A stretch of 64,000 bases of DNA, taken from Panax quinquefolius (Eukaryota; Streptophyta; Magnoliopsida; Apiales; Araliaceae). A program made the position numbers and the translations under genes. The notes under the pieces were generated by a model. It made no database searches. It was not told the DNA's origin and worked only from the letters and a program-made list of their open reading frames with translations. Position 1 is the first letter of the stretch. Each line of letters begins with the position of its first letter. Where the stretch lies: the NCBI GenBank assembly GCA_020205615.1, contig JAINUW010000212.1, positions 49,909-113,908 of the forward strand. Reading direction: 5' to 3'. Positions 22,936 through 36,175 of the stretch are shown here, in pieces.

Positions 22936-23437
22936 GGAATATCGTTTAAAAGCGGCGTATTTTATTTAAATCGTGACATGAGCTAAGAAAGCTTGACATC
23001 CGTTTTTTCAATAAGCGAATAGCTTTATGGCTTGAGATGGACCGTGATTGATTTTAATGGTTTGGTCGTTTGAATTCGCATAATAGGTTGATTAGGAATA
23101 TGAAAGCTAACAACCTTACGAAAACAATCAATTTTGCATGATAAGTAGTTAACCAATCAATCCACAGAATCACGTCAATCTGCAAGTATTTTTAATGAAA
23201 TAAGATCGACGAAGTAATGTGAGGGTGCCGATTTGAACCAAACAAGACTTATAAGCGAGTGGATGTAATGAAGGTTTCTCCCAGCGGAGTTTCCACAGAT
23301 AAGTCGAAGTCTAATTTCTCAGAGTCAAATTTAATCGATGGCGCAAGTAGGAGAAATAAAAGAATGGGTAGAAGGCAGGTATCAAATAAAGTATAGACTT
23401 CATTAGAGTTTATGATAAGCTTACGTGATGACCTCAT
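22935..23437 (-). pseudogene. C aspartic protease, broken
   Basis: Minus-strand frame 23249-23437 reads KLIINSNEVYTLFDT, a D-T-acid site followed by a frame slip before the HSF motif, then LDFDLSVETPLGETFI. The ILAFDVILWIDW-type strand lies at about 23150-23200. The D-T context agrees with a D-T-G catalytic triplet, unlike the D-L-G seen in B1 and E. Confidence 0.85.
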
Positions 23438-24634
23438 TCGGGTTCCTTGCTCTTTGGGAGGTCATGACAAATGCTCTCCTTGCGCTACTAGGTTTTGAAT
23501 TTTACGGGATGGCCTTTGGTGCCTCCATCCTAGTTGAATTTGTCTTGATAAGCGACAAAATCGAGCTAAGTGACCTTCTCTTCCACAATTATAACATGCT
23601 TTGGATGGCGTGGCCTTGATTTGAATGATGTGTCCCTCTCCTCGCATTTGAAGCATATGATAGGTGGTCTTTCTCCTTCCTTAACAATGGGTCTTTGGTC
23701 TTGGCGTCTTTCCATCATTGTTGAATCTCCTTTTCTTGAAATGTCCATTCTTATTGTTTTGTACGATTACCACAAGAAGTGGTTACCATATCGGCTTTAT
23801 TGATTCCCTCACGCTTGTTGTCATAGCCTCGATGACTATTCTCATTTGGTATTATAATTTTCTCATTTGCTCTCTTTTAGTTGCGTTGACTCGTTATCGC
23901 GCTCCACTAAGCGAGCCCTATTTACAACATCTCGAATACAAACACGGTTTATGAGAAATAAGATGTTGGCGTATCTCGACTTCAAACCTCTTAAAAACAT
24001 TAGCGCCATTCTCTCTTCATTATCCACAGTGGGATATGGCCATAGTGATAACTCATGAAATTTTGCCTCGTATTGCGACACGGTCGTATTGTTTTGTTCG
24101 ACTTGATAAACTCCACCTCCTCCTTCGTATGGCGAATACTTTCGGGAAAGTATTTGTCGTTGAACGACTCTGGAACTTCTCCCAAGATATCTTGATGCAA
24201 TTTGGTTGAGTACGTTTCTGGATTCCCACCGGTAATCCGCCTCTCCGCATGACATAAAAGCGGTGAAAGGAACCTTTGCTCCTCGGAGCATCCCAAGACA
24301 TCAAATATCTTGGTAATCTGCTTTATCCATGCTTCGCCACTTGAAGTGGTTTTGGCTCTCCTTAAACTCGGTGGTCCCGGCTCCTTAAATTGTTTAGCGG
24401 TGGTGCCAGAGAGTTTTCCGTGTTTCCACCTACGTTTTGGATAGGAGTCGCTCTGCTTTCTTTGTTGCATAAATTGCATAAAGCCTACGAACATTTGATC
24501 ATTTGTCATTTGGTCGGTGTTGTTGTTTGCATGAGGATTATCGCCTTCACGATGCACATTATCTTGATTATTGATATGTGGTGAATCAGCGATCGCTGCG
24601 CTCCATTCTTATTCTCAACATTCTCGGATGTCAT
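23437..24634 (-). pseudogene. C gag, broken
   Basis: Probable start ATG at 24634 (MTS-like, as in D). Frame 24000-24557 covers the Gag core: GEAWIKQITKIFDVLGC, FNDKYFPESIRHTKEEVEF and an NF-M-SYHYG tail. Paired zinc knuckles are at about 23560-23660, the second reading CYNCGREGHLARFC. The knuckle frame and the core frame differ. Confidence 0.9.
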
Positions 24635-24796
24635 TTGAGATCTTGCCACAAAACAAAAGGTTAATTGACGTATAACAAATTATCCTTATCTTCGACCAAC
24701 CAATAAAATAGCACATAAACTTAGGTAGGTCATACTAGCGAAGGTATTCCCGTCTCTCCCTCCTAGTACTATTCTCACATCTTAGCGGGGATCGTA

Positions 24797-24817
24797 TCCC
24801 TAAGCTACGATACCTGT
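24797..24817 (-). other. C primer-binding site
   Basis: On the minus strand GGTATCGTAGCTT follows the LTR. It matches the tRNA-Met complement except within CAGAG. Confidence 0.75.
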
Positions 24818-27488
24818 TGTGGCGCCCCCAAAATTAGGTATACATCACCCGTCTTGAGTGCGCCACTTACATGAGTACGAAATTTAAATACAACTTATTA
24901 ACATAAGCGTAGGTGTACAATCGACATAAAGCGTGAGTTTAAATACAAATATAAATCTACTAGATATTATACAAACTCGAAAAAAAGTCCTCATTACAAT
25001 TATTATCACACTATTTTACGAATAGTGAGGGACTACTAATCTTATCTTGAGGACCATCACTCGTTTCCCAGGCTTCGTCCCGGCTATATTCTCATTTCAC
25101 GAAGAAACGGTGAAAGAAAGGTGAGCTCAACTAGCCCGTAAGAAATATTATGACTAAGATAATGCGAGAATAAATTATCAATAGTCTTGATAATATTAAA
25201 GCGATAAAATACAATAAATGACCGGTTTAAGCTGCGGTGAATATCTGATCCATTAAAAAGTCAAGTAGAAAATAAAATCTACTATCTTTTAGGTTTTAAA
25301 GGTTTTTCATCTTTTTTATATTTGAGACTCGACTTTAATAAATATTCACATCATCGAATCACTTACACTTTTCTGACGAGGATATTCTTTAGTATCCGAC
25401 CACAATTATTCATGCACTACGGGCCGAGAATATTTGTGTATTCATTAATGGTCATGATCGTACCAACAAGCATCCATCGATGCACTTTCTGACCCTTTGA
25501 GGATTTTTACCACATCATTTGTAACATTTACGGTCGTGATTACACGAGAATAGTCTCTGGTCATAATCATACCAAGTCCATCATGCACTTCTGAGCCACA
25601 GATGACTTTCAAAAAAATATAAACATGAGGATGATGACAATGATATAAGAATTGATAAAACAAGTTCAAGAATTATTTTATCCGAGGAATTATTAACGTC
25701 AAATTATCGACATGAATCTTTGTTTTGTAGAGTAAAATTCAAGAATGATCGGGAAGAATATTTCCATGAAAGATCTTTGGATGAAGCGCAAATATCGAGG
25801 ATATTCTACTAATTTCATGGAGTATAGAAGTCAAAGTTTTAACTTATTTGGGTATAATAAAGAATGGAATAACAAAAGAAATCACCGTGCATGCGATAGG
25901 CGCCGCAGACGAGTTATTCAGCGAGAATAATAAATAACGGAACGAATTAGGTGAAATTCACTGCAAGCGAGGATGTTCAAGAGAATAATAAAGATGGAAC
26001 CGGATCCGGTGTAAAACACTGAGATAGGATATTCAGCGAGAATAATAAAAAGCGGAACCGGTCGGTGTAAAAAACTGACGAGGATGTTCAGCGAGAATAA
26101 TAAAAAAGCGGAACCGGTCGGTGTAAAAAACACGAGACGAGATGTTCCAGCGAGAAGAATAATAAAAAGCGGAACCGGGTAGGTGTAAAACACTGCAGAC
26201 AGGATGTTCCAGCGAGAATAATAGAAGAATGTCACCAAGTATAGGGTAAACCACTTATCTGAGTTATTCCAGCGAGAATAATAAGCGATGGAATAACAGC
26301 AGTTCTCTTCATGAATAAGAAAGAATAACACCCCTTACTTTTGGTAGGAGATTGAATCTGCGGCGGTGTAGTAACAAAATACTCTTCTTCTTTCTCTCTT
26401 ATTCTCTCTATACTTTCTCTCTCTATAGCTTGAATGAATTAAGTGAAAAATAATGAAGCCCTAGGCCTCTATTTATAGAAGATTTCTAGCTTAGCTTTTG
26501 CTTAGTGTGAAAAGCAAGTGGCTTGGCGACTTGTTGGTTTGAAAAGAAAAGTGGTTTTGCCTTTTTGTATGTGTGAAAGCGACAAGTGGTTCGGCCTTTG
26601 TAATGTGAAGCGACAAGTGGTTCGACGTACGGTAAAGGTAATTACTATTAGCGAAGGTAAATACTATTGTGAAGGTAAATACTATTCCTGAGGGTAATTA
26701 CTATTGGTGAAGGTAAATACTATTCATGAAGGGTAATTACTATTGCGAAGGTAAATACTATTCACAAGGGTAATTACTATTATGTGAAGGTAAATACTAT
26801 TCACAAAGGTAATTACTATTATTGTGGTAAATACTATTCATGAAGGTAATTACTATGAAGAGACTCTTGAAGAGATGATGACATATAGGCCCCCATAAAA
26901 TAATCAAACTTACCACAAATCATTTTTTTTCATAACACATATTTAATCTTTCAATAATTATTAATCATTTATAACTTGTCGTCTCAATTATTGATTTAAT
27001 CTATAACATATTATCTGAGATGATCTTTGTGACAATAATTGAATCAATAATATAAGAGATATGATCACGCCAATTCTTTGTAGTGATAATTGAGCATATT
27101 TGAGTGACTTCTCACGTAAGCATCGATAATCAATACAGTGTCTTCTTATGCGACCACGCAGCGTATTCTTTGTACTTTTACCACCGGGTAGTTCAGCGGT
27201 TTTAACGGTAACACACCTCGTAGTTATTTTTATAAAATATTTTTGTCGTTTTCTCGATCAAATGATAATTATGTTGTGGGGTCCTGATGATTGAGCCGTT
27301 ATACGAATATTCCCTAACAAAAAAAGAATATTCCCAGACCAAACGAATATTTTATAACAACTTGCATACTTTGCAAAATTTATAAATATTACCCACAACT
27401 ATAACATTATATCAAATTTATTCCATAATATTCAAAAATAATATTTATAGAAAAATTCATCTTTATTTATAAAATTTGGGGTCTTACA
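24818..27488 (-). repeat. C/D middle LTR, shared by both units
   Basis: Full-length family-2 LTR from GGGGTCTTACA (27488) to TGTGGCGCCCCC (24818). On its left side it serves as the 5' LTR of C and on its right side as the 3' LTR of D. Arrays are at 25920-26290, 26500-26630 and 26630-26860; TATA box CTATTTATAG at 26469-26478. Confidence 0.92.
26469..26478 (-). promoter_or_regulatory. TATA box of C/D middle LTR
   Basis: CTATAAATAG on the minus strand. This promoter would transcribe unit C. Confidence 0.6.
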
Positions 27489-27905
27489 ACCTCCCTTCTT
27501 ATGAAATTTAAGCCCTCGAAATTAGAGTGCGATACTGGTATGTCGAAGAGGTAAGGATACCTTGATTTCATTTGATTCTAACTCCCAAGTCATTTCCTCA
27601 ACATCGTGGTTCCTCCATAAAACTTTGACTTGAGGTATAACCTTGGGCGTAGAATATGTTCTTTCTTATCAAAATTTGAGCAGGGAACCTCTTAAATACG
27701 TCAAATCTTCCGCTATTTAAATAGGTTCTAACTTCGATAATATGGTTGGGTCTTTCACATATTTACGTAACATAGATATGTGAAAAGCGTTATGAACACG
27801 AGACATATTTGGCGGAAAAGCGAGTCTATAGGCCACGGTTCCTACTCGATCGAGGATTAAAAATGGGCCAGATGAATCGAGGATTAAGTTTTCCTCTCTT
27901 TCCAA
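27489..27905 (-). pseudogene. D chromodomain region and polypurine tract
   Basis: Same arrangement as at 19997-20420. The minus-strand frame 27717-27905 keeps the segment before the chromodomain: GPFLILDRVGTVAYRLAFPP then RVHNAFHISMLRKYV, a gypsy integrase C-terminal extension. The chromodomain follows toward 27520 in broken frames. Confidence 0.8.
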
Positions 27906-28930
27906 ATCTTGTAACTCCTTTCCATGGAGCGACTCTTAACAACACATGATCTCTATATCGAATTCCACGTCCTTTCGATGAAGATCGGCATAACTCTTTT
28001 ATCGATTTTGTGAGGTTTTTATCGTTGTCGGATCGTTTGAATCTTTTAAAGTAGTCATACGTACCAACTCGGTCCCAACAACGTTGCTTCACCCACCTCA
28101 TCCCGGCATCTTTGGAAGCGACACTTTCTTCCATCTGATGCTTGAATGGAGCCATGCGATACTTGCTTGATAGCTTTGTTGTTGTGGAAAACTCCACCGA
28201 TGGTAAGAACTTGTCCCGACTCCCTTGAAATCAAGGACCACGAGTCTTAATAGATCTTGAGAGTTTGAATAGTCCTCTCCATTGTCCGTCAAATGCGAGG
28301 ATGATATGCGAAAGCTAAATCGTAAGTCTGTGCCCATAGCTTTTTGCAAACTAACCCAAAATCGTGAAGTGAATCTTGGGTCTCGATCGAAACTATGGAT
28401 CTTGCGGCATACCATGCGATCTTACAATCTCGTTTATGTACATACATCTGAGCAAGGCGTTCAAGTGTATAAGTTTCTCGTGTCGGTAAGAAATGAAAGC
28501 GGACTTGGTCGATCTATCAACAATGACCCAAATCGCATCGATGCCTTGAGAAACCTTAGGAAGGCCGATGCTTGAAATCCATGGTAATGTGCTCCCACTT
28601 CCATTACGGAATTTCAAGTGGTTGCTGATGGACCTTTTGGTACTTGATGCTCGCTTTAACTTCGTTGACAAGTTAGACACCTTGAGATAAGCAAGTATCT
28701 CTCTCTTCGTATTGCTCCACCAAAATGTATAGCCGAATATCATGATACATTTGGTACTCCCGAGATGGATTGCAAATGGTGTGTTGTGCGCCTCCATCAT
28801 GATATTATACTTTAAATCGAGGTCGTTAGGAACACTGAAATGCAGAGTTGATTTCGAAGTATTCCTTCTTCATCGATTCTTGCTTCCGGCGTAGCACCTT
28901 CTTGCACTTTCTTCCTCATACGCATCGGCT
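27905..28930 (-). pseudogene. D integrase, broken
   Basis: Frame 28393-28800 holds MMEAHNTPFAIHLGS, a TFWWSNTKRE motif, the degraded CQ-RVKAE knuckle, and [15 protein letters not shown]. Frame 28098-28415 holds FTSRFWVSLQKAMGTDLRFS, LLRLVVLDFKG and SLPKM. Frame 27826-28197 carries the C-terminal part. It is the same protein as in C with different breakpoints. Confidence 0.9.
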
Positions 28931-29079
28931 CAGTGCAGCAGCTGTAGCGGCGACTTTAACTTTATCGATTAAAGTCGGTTCTACTCGTATACTCGCTATC
29001 ATCACATGCGTCCACAGGTCTTTAATTCTATCTCCATCCTTTGCAAGTCACACAAAATGGGCCTTTGCGTTGACAATAT

Positions 29080-29500
29080 CGCTTTTCGTGCTTGCATATG
29101 ATTTTCTACTCGATCGTCGGCTACCACGTTTGCTTTTCGGGATGGTATTGGATGGTATGATCATAATCTTTCAATGAGTTCAAGCCAGCGTCGTTGTCGC
29201 GTGTTGAGTTCCTTTTGAGTGAAGAAATATTTGAGGCTTTTATGATCAAGTAAAGATCTCCACTTTCTCCCCATCTACAAGTAATGCCTCAAATTTTAAG
29301 TGCAAAAAACAACGGTTGCTTGACTCTAGATCATGAGTAGGATAATTCCTCTCATATTCTTTGAGTTGTCGCGAGGCATAGGCTATAACTTTTCCATGTT
29401 GCATGAGAACACATCCCAACCCTTTGCGAAGCATCCTTTGTAGATGACAAATCCCTCAAGGCGGATGGTATTGTCGAGCAGTCTTTGAAATAAGTCTCCT
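29080..29500 (-). pseudogene. D RNase H, broken
   Basis: Frame 29246-29434 reads [20 protein letters not shown] then [10 protein letters not shown] and [10 protein letters not shown]. Compared with C, the stop in YAS-QLKE is absent here, showing that the two copies are broken at different sites. Confidence 0.88.
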
Positions 29501-30420
29501 CTTGAGTTCTTGAAAACTCTTCTCACATTCTTCGCTCAATAGAACTTTGTATCTTTCAAGTCAATTTGAGTCGATGGAATAGCGATTCGAGAAAATCCTT
29601 CCACGAATCTCCAGATAATAACCATTAAGCAGAAAGCTACGTACTTGATCCTTTGATTTAGGTTGTTCCCGACTTTGAATAGCTTGATCTTTCTTTGGGT
29701 CAGCGGATATTCCATGACTTGATACCACGTGCCCGAGGAATGCTACTTCTTGAAGCCGAACTCGCATTTCTTCAACTTGGCATAAAGCTTATATTCACGA
29801 AGCTTTTGGAGTGTCGACCTCAAGTGTTGCTCATGATCTTCACGGCTTTTGGAATAAATAAGGATGTCATCGATAAAAGCGACCACAAAGTGATCTAAAT
29901 ATTCCTTGAATACTCGGTTCATCATATCCATGAAGGCGGCGGGAGCATTAGTCGATCAAAGGACATGACTAGGAATTCATAATGCCGTCTAGGAGTTAAA
30001 GCCGTCTTTGGAATGTCGGTGGTTCTAATCTTTGATTGGTGATATCCGGAGCGAAGATCGATCTTTGAAAAGAATTTGGCTCCTTGCTTATTTGGTCAAA
30101 CAGGTCATCAATACGTGGCGATGGATACCTATTTTTGATGGTGACGTGATTGACTCAGATAATCAATACAAAGTCGCATACTCCCATCTTTCTTCTTCAC
30201 GAATAGAGCAGGAGCACCCCGAGGAGAAGTACTAGGGCCGAATAAAGCCGATGTCTAACAATTCCTGCGGTTGGGTCTTTAACTCACGAAGTTGATAGGA
30301 GCCATTCGATATGGGGCTTTGGAAATAGGTTTTATCTTAGGGTTGAAGGTCGATACAAAATTGATTTCGCGCTCTGGGGTAGGCGGGGAAGTTCTTCGGG
30401 GAATCGTCGGAAATTTATTA
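29500..30420 (-). pseudogene. D reverse transcriptase, broken
   Basis: Frame 29743-29931 is the catalytic part: [19 protein letters not shown] then [15 protein letters not shown] and [12 protein letters not shown]. Frame 29561-29767 gives [20 protein letters not shown], the RT thumb. The upstream [10 protein letters not shown] region lies at about 30030-30080. Confidence 0.92.
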
Positions 30421-30905
30421 ACAATAGGAATATCGTTTAAAAGCGGCGTATTTTATTTAAATCGTGACATGAGCTAAGAAAGCTTGACATCCAGTTTTTC
30501 GATAAGCGAATAGCTTTATGGCTTGAGATGGATAGTGATTGATTTTAATGGTTTGGTCGTTTGAATTAGCATAATAGGTTGATTAGGAATATGAAAGCTA
30601 ACAACCTTACGAAAACAATCAATTTTTGCATGATAAGTAGTTAACGATCGATCCACAGAATCACGTCAAATGCAAGTATTTTTAATGAAATAAGATCGAC
30701 GGGTAATGTGAAAGTGCCGATTTGAACCAAACAAGACTTATAAGCAGTGGATGTAATGAAGGTTTCTCCAAGCGGAGTTTCCACGAGATAAGTCGAAGTC
30801 TAATTTCTCGAGTCAAATTTAATCGATGGGCGCAAGTAGGAGAAATAAAAGAATGGGTAAGCCGGTATCAAATAAAGTATAGACTTCATTAGAGTTTATG
30901 ATAAG
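30420..30905 (-). pseudogene. D aspartic protease, broken
   Basis: The minus strand at about 30855-30890 encodes YTLFDTG, an intact D-T-G triplet, followed by the HSFIS and ETPLGETF landmarks (about 30760-30840) in shifted frames. Confidence 0.85.
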
Positions 30906-32107
30906 CTTACCGTGATGACCTCATTGGGTTCCTTGCTCTTTGGGAGGTCATGACAAATGCTCTCCCTTACCTTCTGGGTTTGAATTTTACGGGATGGCCT
31001 TTGGTGCCTCCATCCTAAATTGAATTTGTCTTGATGGCGACAAAATCGAGCTAAGTGACCTTCTCTTCCACAATTATAACATGCTTTGGATGGCATGGCG
31101 CAGATTTGGTGATGTGTCCCTCTCCTCGCATTTGAAGCATATGATAGGTGGTCTTTCTCCTTCCTTAACAATGGGTCTTTGGTCTTTGGCGTCTTTCCAT
31201 CATTGTTGAATCTCCTTTTCTTGAAATGTCCATTCTTATTGTTTTGTACGATTACCACAGAAGTGGTTACCATATCTGGCTTTGTTGATTCCCTCACGCT
31301 TGTTGTCACCGCTTCGATGACTATTCTCATTTTTGGTATTATAATTTTAAATTTGCTCTCTTTTAGTTGCGTTGACTCATTATCGCGCTCCACTAAGCGA
31401 GCCCTATTTACAACATCGAATACAAACCACGGTTTATGAGAAATAAGATGTTGGCGTATCTCGACTTGAACCTCTTAAAACATTCGCGCCATTCTCTCTT
31501 CATTATCCACCAGTGGAATATGGCAAGTGATAACTCGCAAATTTTGCCTCGTATTGCGACACGGTCGTATTGTTTTTGTTCGACTTGATAAACTCCACCT
31601 CCTTCGTATGGCGAATACTTTCGGAAAGTATTTGTCGTTGAACGACTCTGGAACTTCTCCCAAGATATCTTGATGCAATTTGGTTGAGTCGTTTCTGGAA
31701 TTCCCACCGATGTCCCTCTCGCATGACGTAAAAGCGGCAAAGGAACCTTTGCTCCTCGGAGCATCCCGAGACATCAAATATCTTGGTAATCTGCTTTATC
31801 CATGCTTAGCGAAGTGGTTTTGGCTCTCCCTTAAACTCCGGTGGTCGGCTCCTTAAATTGTTTAGCGGTGGCGCTGCCGAGAGTTTTCCGTGTTTCCACC
31901 TACGTTTTGGGCGAGGAGTCGCTCTGCTTTCTTTGTTGCATAAATTGCATAAAGCCTCACGAACATTTGATCATTCATCATTTTGGTCGGTGTTGTTGTT
32001 TGCGTGAGGTTATCGCCTTCACGATGCACATTATCTTGATTATTGATATGTGGTGAATCGGCGATCGCTGCGCTCCATTCTTTATTCTCAACATTCTCGG
32101 ATGTCAT
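30905..32107 (-). pseudogene. D gag, broken
   Basis: ATG at 32107 begins MTSENVENKEWSAAIADSPH. The Gag core lies at 31400-31780 with frame slips. Frame 30896-31393 contains the C-terminal third with LLRKEKDHLSYASNARRGTH and the knuckle CYNCGREGHLARFC. Confidence 0.9.
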
Positions 32108-32267
32108 TTTTGAATCTTGCCACAAAACAAAAGGTTAATTGACATGTAACAAATTATCCTTATCTTACGACCAACCGATAAAATAGCACATAAACTTAGG
32201 TAGGTTAAATACTAGCGAAGGTATTCCCGTCTCTCCCTCCTAGTACTATTCTCACATCTTAGCGGGG

Positions 32268-32291
32268 ATCATATCCTAGCTACGATACTGT
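32268..32291 (-). other. D primer-binding site
   Basis: Minus strand AGTATCGTAGCTA beside the LTR, the same altered form of the tRNA-Met complement as in C and A. Confidence 0.7.
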
Positions 32292-34933
32292 TGTGGCGCC
32301 CCAAAATTAGGTATACATCACCCATCTTGAGTCGCCACTTACATGATGCAATTTAAATACAACTTATTAACATAAGCGTAGGTATGCAATCTGACATAAA
32401 GCGTGAGTTTAAATACAAATATAAATCTACTAGATATTATACAAACTCAAACAAAAAGTCCTCATTACTGATTATTATCACACTATTATTTCTGAGAATA
32501 GTGAGGACTACTAATCTTATCTTGGGACCATCACTCGTTTCCCAGGCTCGTCCCGGCTATATTATCATTTCTGAAGAGAAACGGTGAAAGAAAGGGTGAG
32601 CTCAACTAGCTAGCCCGAAGAAATATTATGACTAAGATAATGAGAATAAATTATCAATAGTCTTGACAATGTTAAAGCGATAAAATACAATAGACAACCG
32701 GTTTTAGCTGCGGTGGAATATCTGATCCATTAAAAAAGTCGAGTAGAAAATAAAATCTACTATCTTTTAGGTTTTAAAGGTTTTTCATCCTTTGTTATAT
32801 TTGAGACTCGACTTTAATAAATATTCCACATCATCGAATCACCCTTACACTTTTCTGACGAGGATATTCTTTAGTATCGCGACCACAATTATTCATGCAC
32901 TACGGGCGAGAATATTTGTGTATTCATTAATGGTCATGATCATGCCAACAATTTGTCCATCGATACTTCTGACCCTTGAGGATTTTTTACCACATCATTT
33001 GTAACATTACGGTCGTGATTACTGCAGAATAGTCTCGGTCATAATCATACCAAGTCCATCCATGCACACTCTGGGCCACGAGATGACTTTAAAAAAAAAT
33101 ATAAACATGAGGATGATGACAATGATATAAGAATTGATAAAACAAGTTCAAGAATTATTTTATCCGGGAATTATTAACGTCAAATTGTCAACATAATCTT
33201 GTTTTTGTAGAGTAAAATTCAAGAATGATCGGAAGAATATTTCCATGAAAGATCTTTGGATGAAGCATGCAAATATCGAGGATATTCTACTAATTTCATG
33301 GAGTATAGAAGTCAAAGTTTTAACTTATTTGGGTATAATAAAGAATGGAATAACAAAAGAAATCACCGTGCATGCGATAGGCCGCGCAGACGAGGTTATT
33401 CAAGAAGAATAATAAATAACGGAACCGGTCGGTGAAATTCACGCAAGCGAGGATGTTCCAACGAGAATAATAAAGATGGAACCGGATCCGGTGTAAAACA
33501 CACAGATAGGATATTCAGCAGAATAATAAAAAAGCGGAACCGGTCGGTGTAAAACACACGAGCGAGGATGTTCCAGCGAGAGAATAATAAAAAGCGGAAC
33601 GGTCAGGGTGTAAAACACACTGACAGAGCGAGGATGTTTCAGCGAGAATAATAATAAAAGCGGAACCCGGTCGGTGTAAAACACATGACAGGATGTTCAG
33701 CGAGAATAATAGAAGAATGTCACCAAGTATAGGGTAAACCACTTATCTGAGTTATTCAGCGAGAATAATAAGCGATGGAATAACATGAGTTCTCTTCATG
33801 AATAAGAAAGAATAACACCCTTACATTTGGTAGGAGATTGAATCTTTATGGCGATGTAGTAACAAAATACTCTTCTTCTTTCTCTCTTATTCTCTCTATA
33901 CTTTCTCTCTCTATAGCTTGAATGAATTAAGTGAAAAATAATGAAGCCCTAGGCCTCTATTTATAGAAGATTTCTAGCTTAGCTTTTCTTAGTGTGAAAA
34001 GCAAGTGGCAAGTAACTAATGATGTTGGTTTGGCCTTTTGTAATGTGAAGCGACAAGTGGTTCGGCCTTTTGTAATGTGAAGCGACAAGTGGTTCGACGT
34101 CTGGTAAAGGTAATTACTATTAGCGAAGGTAAATACTATTGGCGAAGGTAAATACTATTCACAAGGATAATTACTGATAATGAAGGTAAATCTATAGGTA
34201 ATTCACAAGGGTAATTACTATTGTGAAGGTAAATACTATTCACAAGGGTAATTACTATTGGCGAAGGTAAATACTATTCACACGAAGGTAATTACTATTG
34301 GCGAAGGTAAATCTATTGATGAAGAGACTCTTAGATGATGACATATAGGCCCCCATAAAATAATCAAACTTACCACAAATCATAACACATATTTAATCTT
34401 TCAATAATTATTAATCATTTATAACTTGTCGTCTCAATTATTGATTTAATCTTATAACATATTATGACGGATGATCTTTGTGTGATAATTGAATCAATAA
34501 TATAAGAGATATGATCGACAATTCTTTGTAGCAATAATTGAGCATAGGTGAGTGACTTCTCACGTAAGCATCGATAATCAATCTGAGTGTCTTCTTATCA
34601 CGACCACAGCGTATTCTTGTACTTTTACCACCGGGTAGTTTCAGCAGTTTTAACGGTAACACCTCGTAGTTATTTTTATAAAAATATTTTTGTCGTTTTC
34701 TCAATCAGGCAATAATAATGTTGTGGGGTCCACATGATGATTGAGCCGTTATACGAATATTCCTAACAAAAGAATATTTAAAAGCCAAACGAATATTTTA
34801 TAACAACTTGCATACTTTGCAAAATTTATAAATATTACCACAACTATAACATTATATCAAATTTATTCCATAATATTCAAAAATAATATTTATAGAAAAA
34901 TTCATCTTTATTTATAAAAATTTGGGGTCTTAA
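32292..34933 (-). repeat. C/D right LTR (5' LTR of D)
   Basis: Runs from the degraded GGGGTCTTAAA at 34933 to TGTGGCGCCCC at 32292. Arrays are at 33400-33770, 34000-34100 and 34110-34320; TATA box CTATTTATAG at 33957-33966. Confidence 0.92.
33957..33966 (-). promoter_or_regulatory. TATA box of C/D right LTR
   Basis: CTATAAATAG on the minus strand in the 5' LTR of unit D. Confidence 0.6.
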
Positions 34934-35089
34934 ATTCTATATTTTACAAGTGATATAGTATATATAAAAGAGGCCTCGGCGAGTGTTACTTTTAAAAATT
35001 GTTATTATAGCGATATTTTTTATGTGAAAATATCAAAAATTTATATAGAAATATCAATTTGTTAGATGGTTAAAGACTGATCTGTTCGG

Positions 35090-35128
<39 letters not shown>

Positions 35129-36005
35129 GTCAGTTTGCGTGTGTCTATATCTGAAAATATTTTTCTTGATTCAACAGATTAATTGGTTTTGTTTCGGCCC
35201 AATAAAATGCTGAATGAATGCCCAACTCAAGAAATTTAATATATATATATATATATAACAAAAATATAAGAAGTAATAATTAAAATAATCTTTACAAGTT
35301 ACTTACTTAAAGTTAAATATAGTGTTATTTAAAATAAATGAGTATAATCGATCTGTCTACCTGTTTATCATATGTGCTCAAGGCATTTAAATTTTATGTT
35401 AAAATGTCTATCTTAATTTTTATGATACAAAATTGTATATATTCAACGCTAAGTACTCTTTTATTATATTGTGTCACAAATTCTCTACTCAATTCTAGAT
35501 CTCGGCCGAGGCAAGTATAAAGCGGCGGTTGTATGATGATCGAATCGTCGAATAAAATCGTTAAAAGAGAGTAAGTTCGGATGAATTGAATAAGAGATCC
35601 GAAACGATATATGTATAAATACAACCTTTATTATCAGGTTTGGCTTAAAAAGAACCCTTTTTTATTTTTTTTCCACTAGAGATCTCCAGGCCAACAAGAG
35701 CCATGCATGCATGCATGCACAGACGTAGGAATTACATACATGGAGGAGACACCCGCGAAACGAAAATATATACATTTGTGTTTGGAGGCTCGTTGTGATA
35801 ATTATTATAATACTCCTTATGTTCTATAATATTATTTGATTTTAAGCTTAAAATTAATATAGATTATTTTAAATTTAATTAATACAATGATAAATATTAC
35901 AAACTATTTAAAAGTATTATTCAATATAAGTTTTATTATTTTGTAATTTATAATAAATCATCTCAATTTTAAATTTGAAAATATAAACTATTTACAAAGT
36001 ATTAC
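34934..36005. other. AT-rich spacer
   Basis: No gene is visible. It holds a (CT)n(TA)n run at 35090-35128, a short TA run near 35241-35258 and a (GCAT)n run at about 35703-35718. Short open frames here lack recognisable motifs. Confidence 0.8.
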
Positions 36006-36017
36006 TCATCCTAAATT
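36006..36017. repeat. 12-bp direct repeat, left (TCATCCTAAATT)
   Basis: Identical to 37682-37693. The pair brackets the inverted repeats of the Pack-type element and could be its target duplication (MULEs make 8-12 bp), although 12 bp is at the upper limit. Confidence 0.6.
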
Positions 36018-36047
36018 TTAGGGTCCTTTACATAAGTATACAACATT

Positions 36048-36175
36048 TAAAAAGTAATTACACTATTAGTGCACTCATAAAAAATTTACATAATTAATAC
36101 ACTTTCTATATTTATTTACAATATTAGTGCAATTAGGATTCCTTAATTTAGAGAATTAGTACAGGATTCAATTCA
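36048..36175. repeat. Left terminal inverted repeat of Pack-type element
   Basis: Imperfect inverted match to 37545-37668, about 130 bp, with the exact 16-base block given under the element. Confidence 0.65.

Larger units (their letters stand above)
17375..34933 (-). mobile_element. C/D: family-2 compound, LTR-internal-LTR-internal-LTR
   Basis: Three ~2.65 kb LTRs (17375-19996, 24818-27488, 32292-34933) alternate with two full ~4.8 kb internal regions in the same orientation. Each has gag, protease, RT, RNase H, integrase, chromodomain, purine tract and primer site. The middle LTR is shared with no host DNA on either side. Unequal recombination between LTRs of two copies produces this structure. 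No clear 5-bp duplication is seen at the outer ends (TATAT left, a degraded right end). Confidence 0.9.

Noticed and set aside
17375..34933. Two independent adjacent insertions of C and D
   Set aside because: Independent insertions would leave two LTRs and a target duplication between the units; a single shared LTR is present.
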